Assembly: GCA_964587625.1 (NCBI GenBank)
Contig: CAZPLU010000002.1
Location: forward strand, 1 to 64,000
Length of the DNA: 64,000 nucleotides
DNA from: DAOPZJ01 sp964587625
Lineage (GTDB): Bacteria; Bacillota; Clostridia; Oscillospirales; JAKOTC01
Reading direction: 5' to 3'
In this document: piece after piece, positions 24,626 through 34,678 of the stretch
Layout of the letters: each line of letters opens with the position of its first letter
Numbering within the stretch: the stretch's first letter is position 1
Position numbers and translations under genes: made by a program
The notes under the pieces: generated by a model
What the model saw: the letters and a program-made list of their open reading frames with translations, nothing else
The model's database searches: none
Told to the model about the DNA's origin: nothing

Positions 24626-26956
24626 TTACCGTAAAATAACGGAGGGATTGGCCAGCGCCTGAACCAATAAGACGATATCCGGCATGTTCACCGCTCCGTC
24701 GCGGTTGATATCGGCGGCGGCGAATTCCCGGGGCGTATATGAACCGAGCATTGCGAGACGCTGAACAAACAACACAGCATCGTTCACGCCCACACCGTCC
24801 GTCCCGTTTAAATCGCCCGGAATGATCGCCTCGGCATTTCCGCTCCAGGGACTGCCTGTCCAGCCGGTTGTGCCGCTTCTGTAATAAGTCGTCGCCCCGA
24901 TCGGGCTGCCCGGACCCGGCGTGCCTGTGACCGCGGGCGCGTTGCCCATGAAGTAGACGAATCGGAGATTCGTGCACCCGGAAAACGCGTTGGCGGCGAT
25001 TGAATCGGGCGTGCCGGTAAAATAGACGGTTTTCAACGCGGTTTTCCCGCCGAATACCGTCGCGCCGATGGCCAGCGAACAGCCATTCAGGGATTTGGGT
25101 ACCTTGACGGAGGTAGCGGCTCCGGTGTAATTCGTCACGGTCGCGACGTCTCCGCTGGTTGTAAACGTATAATCACCCGAAGTCGCGTAGGCCTCGCCGT
25201 TGGCTTTTTCACGGGCGACTTTTATACGGATGATCGCGTTATTCAAATCGGCTTTGCTCGCGGTCGTATCGCTGACGATATTTTGGCAAAGCGTTCTGGC
25301 CGCGGTAAACGCATTCCATTGCTCTGTGGTCGCCGTTCCCTTGGTGCAGCCCTCGGTCTGGTCGAGTTGCCGCTGAACCAGCGCGCGGGTGGCGGCATAT
25401 GTCGTGTCGACGTCGTTGGTCAGCGCTTTGATCGGGAAATTGCCGTCCGGATCAATTCCATAAAGTTCGGCGGTTCCGTAAGTATCCACCCATTTATTAT
25501 AACTATAATCATAAGCGAAACTTCTTCCGGCGGCTGTATTATTGCCCCAATACACATAACCGTCTATAATAATTGTCTCGGGACCGAAATTGACCCGTCC
25601 GCCGCTTCCATGTGTCGTCGTACAAGACAATTCTAACACGATGGAATACTTTTGTCCTGCGTTAAACGAAATGGGAGTTGATAAATTTACAGTAAAATAT
25701 CCGCCGTAATTTTTATGACCGGTCAGCGTGGCTGCCAGTGAACCCGCGGTCGGATTTGTCACCGTTGCCGGCAACCCCGTGTAGATCTTAATCGTATAAT
25801 CAAATCCGGGTATCCCGGAAGTACCGTCATAGACATCAGCGCGAAATGCGACTGCTTCAAGAGTGGAAGCGTTTTGCGCGGTGAAAACATTGGACATTTT
25901 TCCAATTCCCGCTTCAAGGGGAAGTAAAAAGCCGTCGCGTTCGAATTGATTATAATTATCGTAATTGTCGTTTGTGGATCCGATAAATGCTGTCAATGAA
26001 TTAATTCCGATATCTTTATATGAAATCCAAAAGTATCCCCCATTACCCACGCCGGTACCCCAGCTGTTGCGGCACAGCCAAGCGCCGTTTTGTCCCGGAT
26101 TTATCACAAAATTTGAAGCCGAATATGTATTATCCCAACCGACAAGCAAGACCGCATGACCGCCGCTTCCCGGCGGTGAATTTTGTGAATTGTAAATAGG
26201 ATTATAATAAGTTGAATAATTTGAATTAAAACAATCCCAATTTACAAAAAACGAGAGATACATGGCACCATTCGTCATGATATTATTTTTAACTGCTTCT
26301 ATATTGTTTTTCGGGATTTCAAACGCTTCTTTTATCTGATAATAAGACTCTTTGCGCTGTGTCTCGGTGAAAAACCCGGTATCTGCAGCCTTCAAATACG
26401 GTGCGTTTGCGTCTAATTGCACACCCTCCGCCGAACCCCATAACGCATATGCCGATTGCGCCCATCCGCCCACGTTGTATTTATCCGTTCCGGTATAATT
26501 TGTCCCGTCATTATAAGTCGTGCTGCCGCTGTCGGGGTCTTTCGTGTAGGCGTACCAAGCCGTATGCAATTCGGAGAGATCAATCGAGGTCGTCGCAAGC
26601 CCCTGCTTGATCAAATTGGATTCCAAAGCTCCGACCGAAGCGAAGGACCAGCATGCACCGTAATCACCCTGATCCTTGACCGAAGTGACATAACTTTTAT
26701 CCCCGACATTGCGCAAATCATAAGCGGCAGGGACTGCTTTGTCTCGGTCATTGGGCTCAACCAACCCTTTTTTTTCGATCGCATTACCATCTTTATCGAT
26801 TTTGATATAATCGATCAGACCTGTCGGGCTTGTGCCGAAAAATTGGTAATTTGTTGCTTCTATTTGATGTTCCGAGTTTTGCGCGGAAACGGGGAATGAC
26901 GTTAGCGTCAGAGACAGCAATAAAACCGCAAGAAAGAGCGCCGGTAGTTTTTTCAT
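24626..26956 (-). CDS. Secreted C1A (papain-like) cysteine protease with C-terminal dockerin
   Basis: A 776-residue secreted protein. Signal peptide to about residue 25; short pro-region; papain-like domain (about 75-330) with catalytic Cys102 in DQGDYGACWSF, His in GGHAVLLVGWD and Asn in CRNSWG; a lectin-like beta domain (about 340-500); a helical spacer; LRR_5-type repeats (NAFSGCTNLRFVYFMGN); and a type I dockerin with two Ca-binding repeats (GDLNGTDGVGVNDAVLFVQR and ADINRDGAVNMPDIVLLV). Dockerins bind cohesins, so this enzyme is probably held on the cell surface by the adjacent cohesin proteins. The internal ATG at 26956 has a GAGGA SD; a start at 26968 is also possible. Confidence 0.92.
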   Translation of the reverse strand: MKKLPALFLAVLLLSLTLTSFPVSAQNSEHQIEATNYQFFGTSPTGLIDYIKIDKDGNAIEKKGLVEPNDRDKAVPAAYDLRNVGDKSYVTSVKDQGDYGACWSFASVGALESNLIKQGLATTSIDLSELHTAWYAYTKDPDSGSTTYNDGTNYTGTDKYNVGGWAQSAYALWGSAEGVQLDANAPYLKAADTGFFTETQRKESYYQIKEAFEIPKNNIEAVKNNIMTNGAMYLSFFVNWDCFNSNYSTYYNPIYNSQNSPPGSGGHAVLLVGWDNTYSASNFVINPGQNGAWLCRNSWGTGVGNGGYFWISYKDIGINSLTAFIGSTNDNYDNYNQFERDGFLLPLEAGIGKMSNVFTAQNASTLEAVAFRADVYDGTSGIPGFDYTIKIYTGLPATVTNPTAGSLAATLTGHKNYGGYFTVNLSTPISFNAGQKYSIVLELSCTTTHGSGGRVNFGPETIIIDGYVYWGNNTAAGRSFAYDYSYNKWVDTYGTAELYGIDPDGNFPIKALTNDVDTTYAATRALVQRQLDQTEGCTKGTATTEQWNAFTAARTLCQNIVSDTTASKADLNNAIIRIKVAREKANGEAYATSGDYTFTTSGDVATVTNYTGAATSVKVPKSLNGCSLAIGATVFGGKTALKTVYFTGTPDSIAANAFSGCTNLRFVYFMGNAPAVTGTPGPGSPIGATTYYRSGTTGWTGSPWSGNAEAIIPGDLNGTDGVGVNDAVLFVQRLAMLGSYTPREFAAADINRDGAVNMPDIVLLVQALANPSVILR

Positions 26957-26996
26957 CTTTTTCCTCATATGTTATATTTTGCAATGCCTGTATTTG

Positions 26997-27027
26997 CCCG
27001 CCGCGCGGCGTTAAGCCGCGCGGCGGG
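26997..27027. terminator. Hairpin terminator between giant surface protein and protease genes
   Basis: Perfect 13-bp stem CCCGCCGCGCGGC / GCCGCGCGGCGGG with a GTTAA loop, twelve bases after the stop of the giant gene (minus strand). A short T run follows only on the plus strand, so on the minus strand it may attenuate rather than end transcription. Confidence 0.7.
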
Positions 27028-27038
27028 TTTGTCTTCAA

Positions 27039-30000
27039 TTAAGCTCTTAGCTTTCTTTTCATAATCACGAGAACGGCGATGCCCAAGAGCCCGAACAGGG
27101 CGATTGCAATGCCCGCCGAATTTCCGATGGCGCCGCCCATTCCCATATCGGGCGCACTGATATCGCTGCCGGCGCTGCCCGTTTCGCTGGTGACCTGTGA
27201 GACCGCAGAGGTGACCGAGCTCGGTTTGGACGTGACCGCCGACGAGGCCGAAGAAGTGACCGAGGTCGTTACGCTTGAAGTCGGGGCGCTCGGCGCCGCA
27301 GTGGATGTAAAGACGATAAACAGCCAAATGTCTTTATTACCCGCGACGAACGTGAAGCTGTCGTTCCCGATGGGTGTGAGTTTTACGCCGACCGGCGAGG
27401 CGTCAAAGATTTCGGTCAGCCGGTAGCCGTCGGGCGCAATCACTCGGACCGTCACCTGCGTGCCGATCTCTGCGGAGGACGGCACGATGACCGTACCCGT
27501 TATTCCGGCATAAAACTCATAAGTGATGCTAACCGCGTCGGGTTGGGTTTGTTGATTTAGTGAGCGCACTGCGCTGTCTTCAACCGTGTCGCTTCCGGGG
27601 ATTTTGGTGAGTATCGTGTAAGTCATGCCGGGTGTCAGTCCGCCGAACACGCCGTCGAAGCCCGAATCCGTCCAGTTCGATCCGCCGTCGATGCTGTAGA
27701 CCTGACCGGGGACGACCTTGATCGTGATGGAAGTTTTATTAAAAGACAGCACCTGCACCGGAGCTGTTGTTCCCGGGTTCGCGGTTTTTAGAATCACGAC
27801 GCCCGCGCTGGCTACGCTGCCCGTGTAGTTGCTGCCCGGCGCCGAGACATATTTTTCAACCGTCAGGGTCTTGCCGATCCAGGCAGAATCGTCAATGTCG
27901 AAAGTCGCCGCGATTCTTCCGCCGACTGAAACACCGTCGATAAACCAACGGTAACCCATGTCGCTTTCCGCGGCGCCGGGAATCACACTGGCCGATGCCG
28001 TAACCGTCGAGCCGAACCGGATCGTTCCGGTGATCGAGATGGTGCCGCTGATGACCTTCTTGCCCGGCGTCACACTGCCCGAAGAGACCGTTCCGATGAA
28101 ATTGACGTCATCCCCTGTGACCAGCACGCGCAGCATAATCGGTTCGCCGCCGAACATGCCGATGTCGTCGCCCGTAACGGTATAGGTCGAATTTGTCGCG
28201 CCGACGATGTCGATCCAATCCGGAGGAACTGCGTCACGGCCCGGCAAACCCGGGGCGATCTTCTTGTACCGTTGCCATTGATATTTCAATGTCGGCTGAG
28301 AACCCGCAGGCGTGACGTTCGTGACAATGACGCTCAGCGTATCGCCGAAGTAAGCGCCGCCGGTGATACTGACGCTGCCGGTGATGGTCTTCTTTTCGAT
28401 GGTTGCCGTATCTCCTGAGTCGACATAACCGATATAATCGCTGCTTGCCCCTGCGGTGACGCGAACCCGGAGTGTCAGACCGATATCAGCCGGACCGACC
28501 ACATAGGTTTGGGAAATCGCTCCGCCGATGGCTTCGGGCACCCCGGAATCCACCCGATACCATTGATAGGTCAGATGGCTCTGCGCGCCGGTCGGCGTGA
28601 CGCCGGTGATAACCGCCGTGAGCGTCTCTCCGTATTCGGCGGTTCCGGTGATTGCGACCGTACCGCCGATCGGCTGTTTATCGGTCGTCGCCGTGAGCGG
28701 CGTCGCGCAGGGATCACTGGCGTTGTGCGTGGCGGTCCCCTTGACGCGCGCGTAGACGTAATAGGTCTTGTTCGGTGATAAACTGTTGAACGAAGTCGTA
28801 CTTCCGCCCCCGTCCTGCCAAATCAGCGTGCCGCCGAGTGTCTGCGTGATCGCATATTGATTGGTTGCCACGCTGTTGACCGTGATCGAGTTGTAACTCT
28901 TGTTATTGAGCGTCGGCGTTTCCGGCGCGCTCGCGCTCGCCTTTGACACCGGCGAGACGCTGATCTTGAGCATATTGCCGGTATAATCGCCGGTCGCGGT
29001 GACGCGCAATTCGATATATTTCCCGATATCGGCTTCGCCCAGAGTATATGTCGAGGTCGTGATGCCGGTTGCTTCGCCGGTCGTCAGCGCCGTGTCGCCG
29101 CGATACCACGCATAAATCAGTCCGGCCTGAGCGCTTGCCGGGGCGATGCCGCTGATGTCAGCCGTCAGGGTCTGGCCGTAAGTCAGCGTACCTGTGAACG
29201 AGACCGAACCGGTGATGGGCTGCTTTAACGTCGTGACGGCTGCGGCGTCGCTGGATACGGACTCGAGATGTGTATCGGTCTCGGGGATGTAACAATATAC
29301 GGAATAGGCGGTATTCGGGTTTAAGCCGGTGAGGTCGAAAGATCCGCTCGCGGCTCTGGTGTCGCCCCAACTGCCGCTGTCGAGTTTATAGGCATATCCG
29401 GCGAGGCCGGTGACGGTGATGGTGTTATAGGTGTTGGAAACCGCGGTCGGCGCGGCGGGTTTTGCCGGTCCGTCCGCTTTGGTCACAGTCGCCGTCACCG
29501 CTGCGGTCGGCGTCCCGGTATAATTTCCGGTGCCGATGATCGTGGCGCTGATCACCTTTCCGATATCGGCCAGAACCGGCGTGTATTTTTTATTGGCGGC
29601 AACCGTGCCGTCGCCGCGTTTGATCTCCGTGCCTTCTCGATACCAAATCACGTCGTAGGTCGCGGCGGGCGGCGCCAGCGAACCGACGGTGATCGTGAGT
29701 TCCTGTCCGAACTTGGCGGAACCCGTTATGCCGATGATGGCGGAGATGATCTCTTTTCCGCCCTCGACCGCCGCGCTGCGGGTCACGCCGCGGTACAGCG
29801 CATTTCCGGAAGCCACGGTCACTTCGACATACAGCCATTGATCGATATCCCCCGAACCCACGACATAGGTGCTGCCAGTCGCGCCTGTGATCGCGGTTCC
29901 CGTCCCGGTTTCGGTCGCGCTCCGATACCATTGATAGCCGATACCCGTTTGCGCATCCGCCGGAATCGCGTCGAGCGAAGCGCTAATGGTGCTTCCGAAC

Positions 30001-32900
30001 GTCGGGCTGCCCGACACCGTGGGTTTGGCGGTGACCGTTTTCTTTAAGATTGCCGCGGTGGTTGAGACGGTTCCCCGATAACTGCCGGAGCCGCTGAGCG
30101 TCAAGGTTAAAGTCGAACCGATATCCGCGGAAGCGGGCGTGTAGCCGGAAGTCGTCGCTTTTTCAATACCGCCCACCGACCAGGAATAGGCGATACTCGC
30201 CTGAGCGGCCGCCGGAAGAACGCCGATGACGTCCGCGGTGAGGGCGCCGCCCCATTCCGCGCCGTCGTCTGCAAGACCGCCGATCGCCGCCGTTCCGCTG
30301 ATGGTTTTTCCGAGAATCATAATAGAATTCGATTGAATCGCCGTCGGGATGGTATAGGAACCGCCGATGCTGAGTTTTAAAGTCATGTTTTGACCAACAT
30401 ACGCTTCCAACAACGGATAGGAACTTGCAGGCCCCATTTGAAGCGGTGTTGTTTCGACATACCAGTCGTATCTGAGGAACGGAACCGCTGCGGCGGGCGT
30501 GATATTTGTGACATCCGCCTTCACAGATTTTCCCCATTCGGCATCGCCGCCCTCAAAAACATAGATTGATACGGAACCCGTGACCGGCTGCTTGTCGGTC
30601 GTCACGATGAGCGGCGTCACACAGGGTTCGCTGGCTTTTTGCGTATCGGTCTCTTTGACGCGCGTGTAGATATAATAGGTTGTGTTGGGCAGCAGCGAGT
30701 GGAATCCCGTCGAAACGCCTCCTCCTTCAATCCATTCAAACGCGTCGTCGGGCGTCCGAACACGCGCATATTCGTTTTTCGCCGTGGAGTAAACCGTGAT
30801 GGAATTGTGACTTGTTCCCGACAGTGAGGGCGTGGCGGGCGGAAGGGGGCCGTCGGCTTTGCCGACCGTGCCGGAGACCTCCCTGTTGAAAGAGGCGTCC
30901 CATTCGTAACTGCCGCCGACGGTCAATACGACTTTTAATGTCTTGTCGATATCTTCCGCAACCGGCGTGTATTTATTGGTGTTCGCGCCGCCGATTGCGT
31001 CGTTGTTGCGGTACCATTGATAAACCAGCGAGGCGGCGGCTTCGGCCGGACCGGTGGTGCCCGTCGCCGTAATTTCGGTTCCGAATTTCCAGTTGCTTGC
31101 CGGAGACGCCGAAAGCCCGCTTTCGGTCAGCTTCCATTTTCCGCTGATTAAAGTGATGCTGGTGGTCACGCTTCCGGCATTATACGTATCGGTCGCTTTA
31201 AACCGGGTGATGATGCTGTACTCCGTCGCGGGTTTCAGCCATGCCGTATTTCCGGTTGTGAACTGTACGCTTAAACCGGCATAGGAAGTCCAATCGCTGA
31301 CGGTTTCCGAACCCTGTATGATTTTGTATTCCTGATTCGCAACGACCTCAATCAACAGACCGCCGGTGTTCACTTGATCGTTGGAGATCAGCAAGGGGGC
31401 GGTCGGCGTTGCGTTATTGTCCGCTTTAACGGCCGCTAAGGTTGCCGCCGAAGTGACGGTACCCGTATAACCCCACAAATAGTCGGTATAATCGTCGTTC
31501 GCGTTGATGACGAGAGTGAGCGTGTGTCCGATGTCCGCCGCCGCCACGGTATAACTCGCGCCCGTGCCGGCGACATTCGCGGCCGAAATGACGTCGCGGT
31601 ACCAGGTGTATGTCGCCTTGCCGAGGCCGTACGCGGCGAAATTGGAATCCAGTTCGGTCGTTACCGCGGTCAGCGTGTCGCCGAACGCCGGCGCCGCGTC
31701 GCTGAGGGTCAATGTGCCGCTCGCCGGAAGCTGGACTTTCATTGCGTCGGAGGCAACGCTCGAGTCGGAAAAATTATGAGTGGAGGTCTTTTTCACACGC
31801 GCATAAACCGTATAAGTACTCGTGTTTGTGAGATCCGTAAATGTCGGGTCGGACTGCCAATCGCCCTCCGCCCCCATTCGGAAATCACAGTCGGACGTTT
31901 GCAAATTTGCATCGGAGATTCCCACGGTGATCGAAGTCGCCGTTCGGGAGACCAGCACCGGCGCGGGCACAACGCCCGTATAGACGGCTCTGACGGCTTT
32001 CACCTTGCCCGTCGAAACACCCGGATTGGTATAATTCCCGCTTGCGCCGATGGTGACCGAGAGAATGCTGCCGCCGTCGTCGGAAGCCGCAATATCGTCT
32101 GTTGTCGGCGAATAGGTCGCGTTTGTCGCGCCGGAAATCGGATCATCGCCGCGATACCATTGATACGTAAAATGGCTGATCTCCGCCTCGGTATAGGTCG
32201 TGTCGTTCCCCGCGCGGGCGTCTTCGATCGCGGACGCGCTCGCCCCGAGGGTCGTGCCGTACACCGCTTCGCCGTTGCCGTTCAAACCCGTGATCGACGC
32301 GGTATAGGTGATCGGAATCGGGTTGATGGTCAGCTTGCCGCTGACCAGATCGGTCGGGACTTCGTCGCCCGCAGCATTGCAAATCTTAATAACATCACCA
32401 TCTGCATTTAAGAGGGGTGACAATGTGAGCGGATATTCGCCCGCCGGCGCATTGTCGGCGACGGTCAGCACCACAGAAACGAATTTTACCGATTCGTCAT
32501 TTGTTAACAGATAAGAGATATTATCCGTATTAACCCAAACAAAAGAGATATAGCTTAAATGTTCATTGACGGAAATCAAATCGGTGGTTTTAATACCGTC
32601 GCTGATATTCCATGAGACAATCGGCCTGCCTTGCGCATCGACACTGCAAGAAATCACCGTCGGATCATATCCGAGTATAAATCCGGCGCCGGCGATCAAA
32701 TATGTATCATCCGCAGGCAGAGATACCGTGACCGTGACCTGCCGGTCTCCGTCATAATATATGCTCGGGGATGAGACCGTCAGCTCGGGATTGCCGGTGG
32801 CGGTGACCGCAATCGCGGTCGCAAGCCCCGCGACCAGCAGAACGCTGAGCATAATGACTAAAAACTTTTTGGTTTTGAACACCGTGAGAATCTTTGACAT
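27039..32900 (-). CDS. Giant membrane-anchored protein: cohesin-like head, Ig-like and FN3-like modules
   Basis: A 1953-residue surface protein. An N-terminal membrane signal (about 10-35) is followed by a cohesin-like domain (about 40-190: YYDGDRQVTVTVSLP, IAGAGFILGYDPTVIS, AGEYPLTLSPLLNADG). Then come about eleven Ig-like modules, each marked by a Y-x-WYR motif and a later STY...ADIG segment, mixed with about six FN3-like modules (SYNSITVNSVATNQYAI, NKTYYVYARVKGTATH). A Ser/Thr/Val-rich linker leads to a C-terminal membrane helix and KRKLRA. A PDMG motif before the helix is not a clear sortase signal. The ATG at 32900 follows AAGAGGTG. It probably forms a long stalk displaying cohesin or binding sugar or protein. 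Confidence 0.85.
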   Translation of the reverse strand: MSKILTVFKTKKFLVIMLSVLLVAGLATAIAVTATGNPELTVSSPSIYYDGDRQVTVTVSLPADDTYLIAGAGFILGYDPTVISCSVDAQGRPIVSWNISDGIKTTDLISVNEHLSYISFVWVNTDNISYLLTNDESVKFVSVVLTVADNAPAGEYPLTLSPLLNADGDVIKICNAAGDEVPTDLVSGKLTINPIPITYTASITGLNGNGEAVYGTTLGASASAIEDARAGNDTTYTEAEISHFTYQWYRGDDPISGATNATYSPTTDDIAASDDGGSILSVTIGASGNYTNPGVSTGKVKAVRAVYTGVVPAPVLVSRTATSITVGISDANLQTSDCDFRMGAEGDWQSDPTFTDLTNTSTYTVYARVKKTSTHNFSDSSVASDAMKVQLPASGTLTLSDAAPAFGDTLTAVTTELDSNFAAYGLGKATYTWYRDVISAANVAGTGASYTVAAADIGHTLTLVINANDDYTDYLWGYTGTVTSAATLAAVKADNNATPTAPLLISNDQVNTGGLLIEVVANQEYKIIQGSETVSDWTSYAGLSVQFTTGNTAWLKPATEYSIITRFKATDTYNAGSVTTSITLISGKWKLTESGLSASPASNWKFGTEITATGTTGPAEAAASLVYQWYRNNDAIGGANTNKYTPVAEDIDKTLKVVLTVGGSYEWDASFNREVSGTVGKADGPLPPATPSLSGTSHNSITVYSTAKNEYARVRTPDDAFEWIEGGGVSTGFHSLLPNTTYYIYTRVKETDTQKASEPCVTPLIVTTDKQPVTGSVSIYVFEGGDAEWGKSVKADVTNITPAAAVPFLRYDWYVETTPLQMGPASSYPLLEAYVGQNMTLKLSIGGSYTIPTAIQSNSIMILGKTISGTAAIGGLADDGAEWGGALTADVIGVLPAAAQASIAYSWSVGGIEKATTSGYTPASADIGSTLTLTLSGSGSYRGTVSTTAAILKKTVTAKPTVSGSPTFGSTISASLDAIPADAQTGIGYQWYRSATETGTGTAITGATGSTYVVGSGDIDQWLYVEVTVASGNALYRGVTRSAAVEGGKEIISAIIGITGSAKFGQELTITVGSLAPPAATYDVIWYREGTEIKRGDGTVAANKKYTPVLADIGKVISATIIGTGNYTGTPTAAVTATVTKADGPAKPAAPTAVSNTYNTITVTGLAGYAYKLDSGSWGDTRAASGSFDLTGLNPNTAYSVYCYIPETDTHLESVSSDAAAVTTLKQPITGSVSFTGTLTYGQTLTADISGIAPASAQAGLIYAWYRGDTALTTGEATGITTSTYTLGEADIGKYIELRVTATGDYTGNMLKISVSPVSKASASAPETPTLNNKSYNSITVNSVATNQYAITQTLGGTLIWQDGGGSTTSFNSLSPNKTYYVYARVKGTATHNASDPCATPLTATTDKQPIGGTVAITGTAEYGETLTAVITGVTPTGAQSHLTYQWYRVDSGVPEAIGGAISQTYVVGPADIGLTLRVRVTAGASSDYIGYVDSGDTATIEKKTITGSVSITGGAYFGDTLSVIVTNVTPAGSQPTLKYQWQRYKKIAPGLPGRDAVPPDWIDIVGATNSTYTVTGDDIGMFGGEPIMLRVLVTGDDVNFIGTVSSGSVTPGKKVISGTISITGTIRFGSTVTASASVIPGAAESDMGYRWFIDGVSVGGRIAATFDIDDSAWIGKTLTVEKYVSAPGSNYTGSVASAGVVILKTANPGTTAPVQVLSFNKTSITIKVVPGQVYSIDGGSNWTDSGFDGVFGGLTPGMTYTILTKIPGSDTVEDSAVRSLNQQTQPDAVSITYEFYAGITGTVIVPSSAEIGTQVTVRVIAPDGYRLTEIFDASPVGVKLTPIGNDSFTFVAGNKDIWLFIVFTSTAAPSAPTSSVTTSVTSSASSAVTSKPSSVTSAVSQVTSETGSAGSDISAPDMGMGGAIGNSAGIAIALFGLLGIAVLVIMKRKLRA

Positions 32901-32915
32901 GTCGGGCACCTCTTT

Positions 32916-32945
32916 TGTAATATTATTGAGTGTAATATTATTGAG
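32916..32945. repeat. 15-bp perfect tandem duplication
   Basis: TGTAATATTATTGAG occurs twice back to back, covering the stop codon of the small cohesin gene and the gap to the next gene. Probably a replication slip; no regulatory meaning assigned. Confidence 0.7.
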
Positions 32946-34046
32946 TTTTTTTCTTGTTTTGGATGATTAAAACGGTTAAAACAATCAACGCGGACGCTGC
33001 GATGACCATGACCGCAACGGTAAGGATGTCCGGCTTCTGCCGGTCGTCGGATTGCGCCGGAATTTGCGCCTGTGAAGATGGGGACTGTTCAAAAGAAAGC
33101 GTTTCGCTTCCCGTTTCGGGCGACGTTGTTGGATTGTTTTCGGCGGCGCTGTTTTGCAAATCCCCCGAAGCGGATGGAGGGGACAGCGGATATGCTCCGC
33201 CGCTTGAACCGGATGCCTCGTAATCCGGCGCGGGAATTTGACTATTCACTTGTATCTGATGCGCGCTTGTCCCATCGGACAACACGGAAGAATCATACGC
33301 GCTCGCCGTCACGGAAGAAGTTGGAACGGGAGAGGAACTCTGCGCCCGGCTGACGGCGCTTGCCGAGGAGGGGTTGGACGGCGTGGATTGCGCCGAGACC
33401 GTCTGTGCCGACGCGGTCATCCCCTTGACTTCAAAAGTGACGGATTGGGGTTCCTGATTGATGATGTCGGCGGGGTCATAAACCACCGTGATCGGGTATT
33501 TTCCGTCTTCGACAGTTCCGATCACCGAAAACGTCGCGCTGCACAATTCTCCGTTTCCGATATAATTCGTTCCGTTTGCCCATACCACGTTCCATATGGT
33601 TACGGCGTCTTGATGGTTGTCAAAAAAGAGTCCGCCGGTCACTTTTCCGTTCATTGCGGCTCCGGTCGGTTTCAGCACTTGATTGTCATAATGTATAGAA
33701 AACCGAAAAGCCGCGATGCCGGGATTGTTTTCGACCGAAAAAACCACCGTGACGGTNNNNNNNNNNNNNNNNNNNNNNNNNNNNNNNNNNNNNNNNNNNN
33801 NNNNNNNNNNNNNNNNNNNNNNNNNNNNNNNNNNNNNNNNNNNNNNNNNNNNNNNNACCGAAAAGCCGCGATGCCGGGATTGTTTTCGACCGAAAAAACC
33901 ACCGTGACGGTCTTTTTGTCGATCGATGGTTTGAGTTCTGCGCTCAGTGTCGGGGAAGCGGCAAATAACGGCATTGAAAGCAAAAAAACAAAAACAAATG
34001 CCAGCAAACTTGTCAATACCGCGCCCGAATGCCGCCGTATGCGCAT
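32938..34046 (-). CDS. Small membrane-anchored cohesin protein, interrupted by assembly gap
   Basis: The gene spans a 100-N gap (33757-33856) flanked on both sides by the same 55 bases. Removing the Ns and one 55-base copy (155 bases) restores one frame of 317 residues: signal peptide (LLAFVFVFLLSMPLFAASP), one type I-like cohesin domain (VFSVENNPGIAAFRFSIHYD, then VVWANGTNYIGNGELCSATF and KYPITVVYDPADI), a long Ser/Pro/Thr-rich stalk, and a C-terminal membrane helix ending NKKKTQ. This is the layout of an anchoring scaffoldin. ATG at 34046 follows GGAAGGAGA. It likely receives dockerin proteins such as the protease encoded downstream. Confidence 0.82.
33757..33856. other. Scaffold gap (100 N)
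   Basis: One hundred undetermined bases. The 55 bases before the gap (33702-33756) and after it (33857-33911) are identical, so the gap probably has no real content and marks an unresolved overlap. Confidence 0.9.
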
Positions 34047-34086
34047 GATTTTCTCCTTCCGTCAAATAATACCATAATATATGGTT

Positions 34087-34115
34087 ATTATAACGAATAT
34101 GCCGTAATTTGTCAA
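34087..34115 (-). promoter_or_regulatory. Consensus sigma-A promoter for the cohesin-protease cluster
   Basis: On the minus strand TTGACA (34110-34115) and TATAAT (34087-34092) match consensus fully with a 17-base spacer. It drives the small cohesin gene and possibly the downstream giant and protease genes. Confidence 0.85.
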
Positions 34116-34143
34116 CAGGTTTTTTATTATTTTTAACCCGTTG

Positions 34144-34620
34144 TTAATTCAACACAATCGACGGATTGGCCAGCGCCTGCACCATCTTGACGATGTCGGC
34201 CATATTGACCGCGCCGTCGCGGTTGAGGTCTGCCGCGATGAATTCCGGATTGGTATAAGACCCCAACTGCGCCAGCCGTTGTATGAACAACACCGCATCC
34301 GGCACGTTGAATGACTGGTTTCCGTTAAAATCGCCGGGGATGATCCCGACCGCCCGGTCTATCCAATCAGGATTATCCCAACCTGTTGTTCCCGCGCGAT
34401 AATAAACGGTCACGTCCGGACCAAACATGCTTGCTGATAATTTATCTCCCGAAGACCTTTCTCCGCTCACAACAACCGTCGGCGCGTTGCCCATAAAGTA
34501 GGCGAACCGCAGATTCGAGCAGCCCGCAAACGCGTCCGAAGCGATTGTCTCAAGCGTCTGCGGGCCCGTGCAGTTCGCGAAGCATCCGCTTTCGAGTTGT
34601 TTGACCGGACAGCCGCCCAT
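34144..34620 (-). pseudogene. Truncated LRR-dockerin protein fragment
   Basis: A 158-residue open frame with LRR_5-type repeats (DAFAGCSNLRFAYFMGNAP) and a complete type I dockerin (GDFNGNQSFNVPDAVLFIQR, ADLNRDGAVNMADIVKMV). It has no signal peptide, no SD before the first ATG, and no catalytic domain, and its frame stays open upstream into the fmt end, so it looks like the 3' remnant of a larger secreted protein. It is clearly paralogous to the C-terminus of the dockerin protease at 24626-26956. If expressed by itself it would be an intracellular dockerin, which makes little sense. Confidence 0.65.
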
Positions 34621-34678
34621 AATTTGAATAAAAAGCGCATATCGTTTGATATACGCTCTCCGGTTTATTAATAAATGT

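Noticed and set aside
33702..33911. True tandem duplication around the N gap
   Set aside because: The 55-base identity plus exact frame repair on collapse fits an assembly break better.
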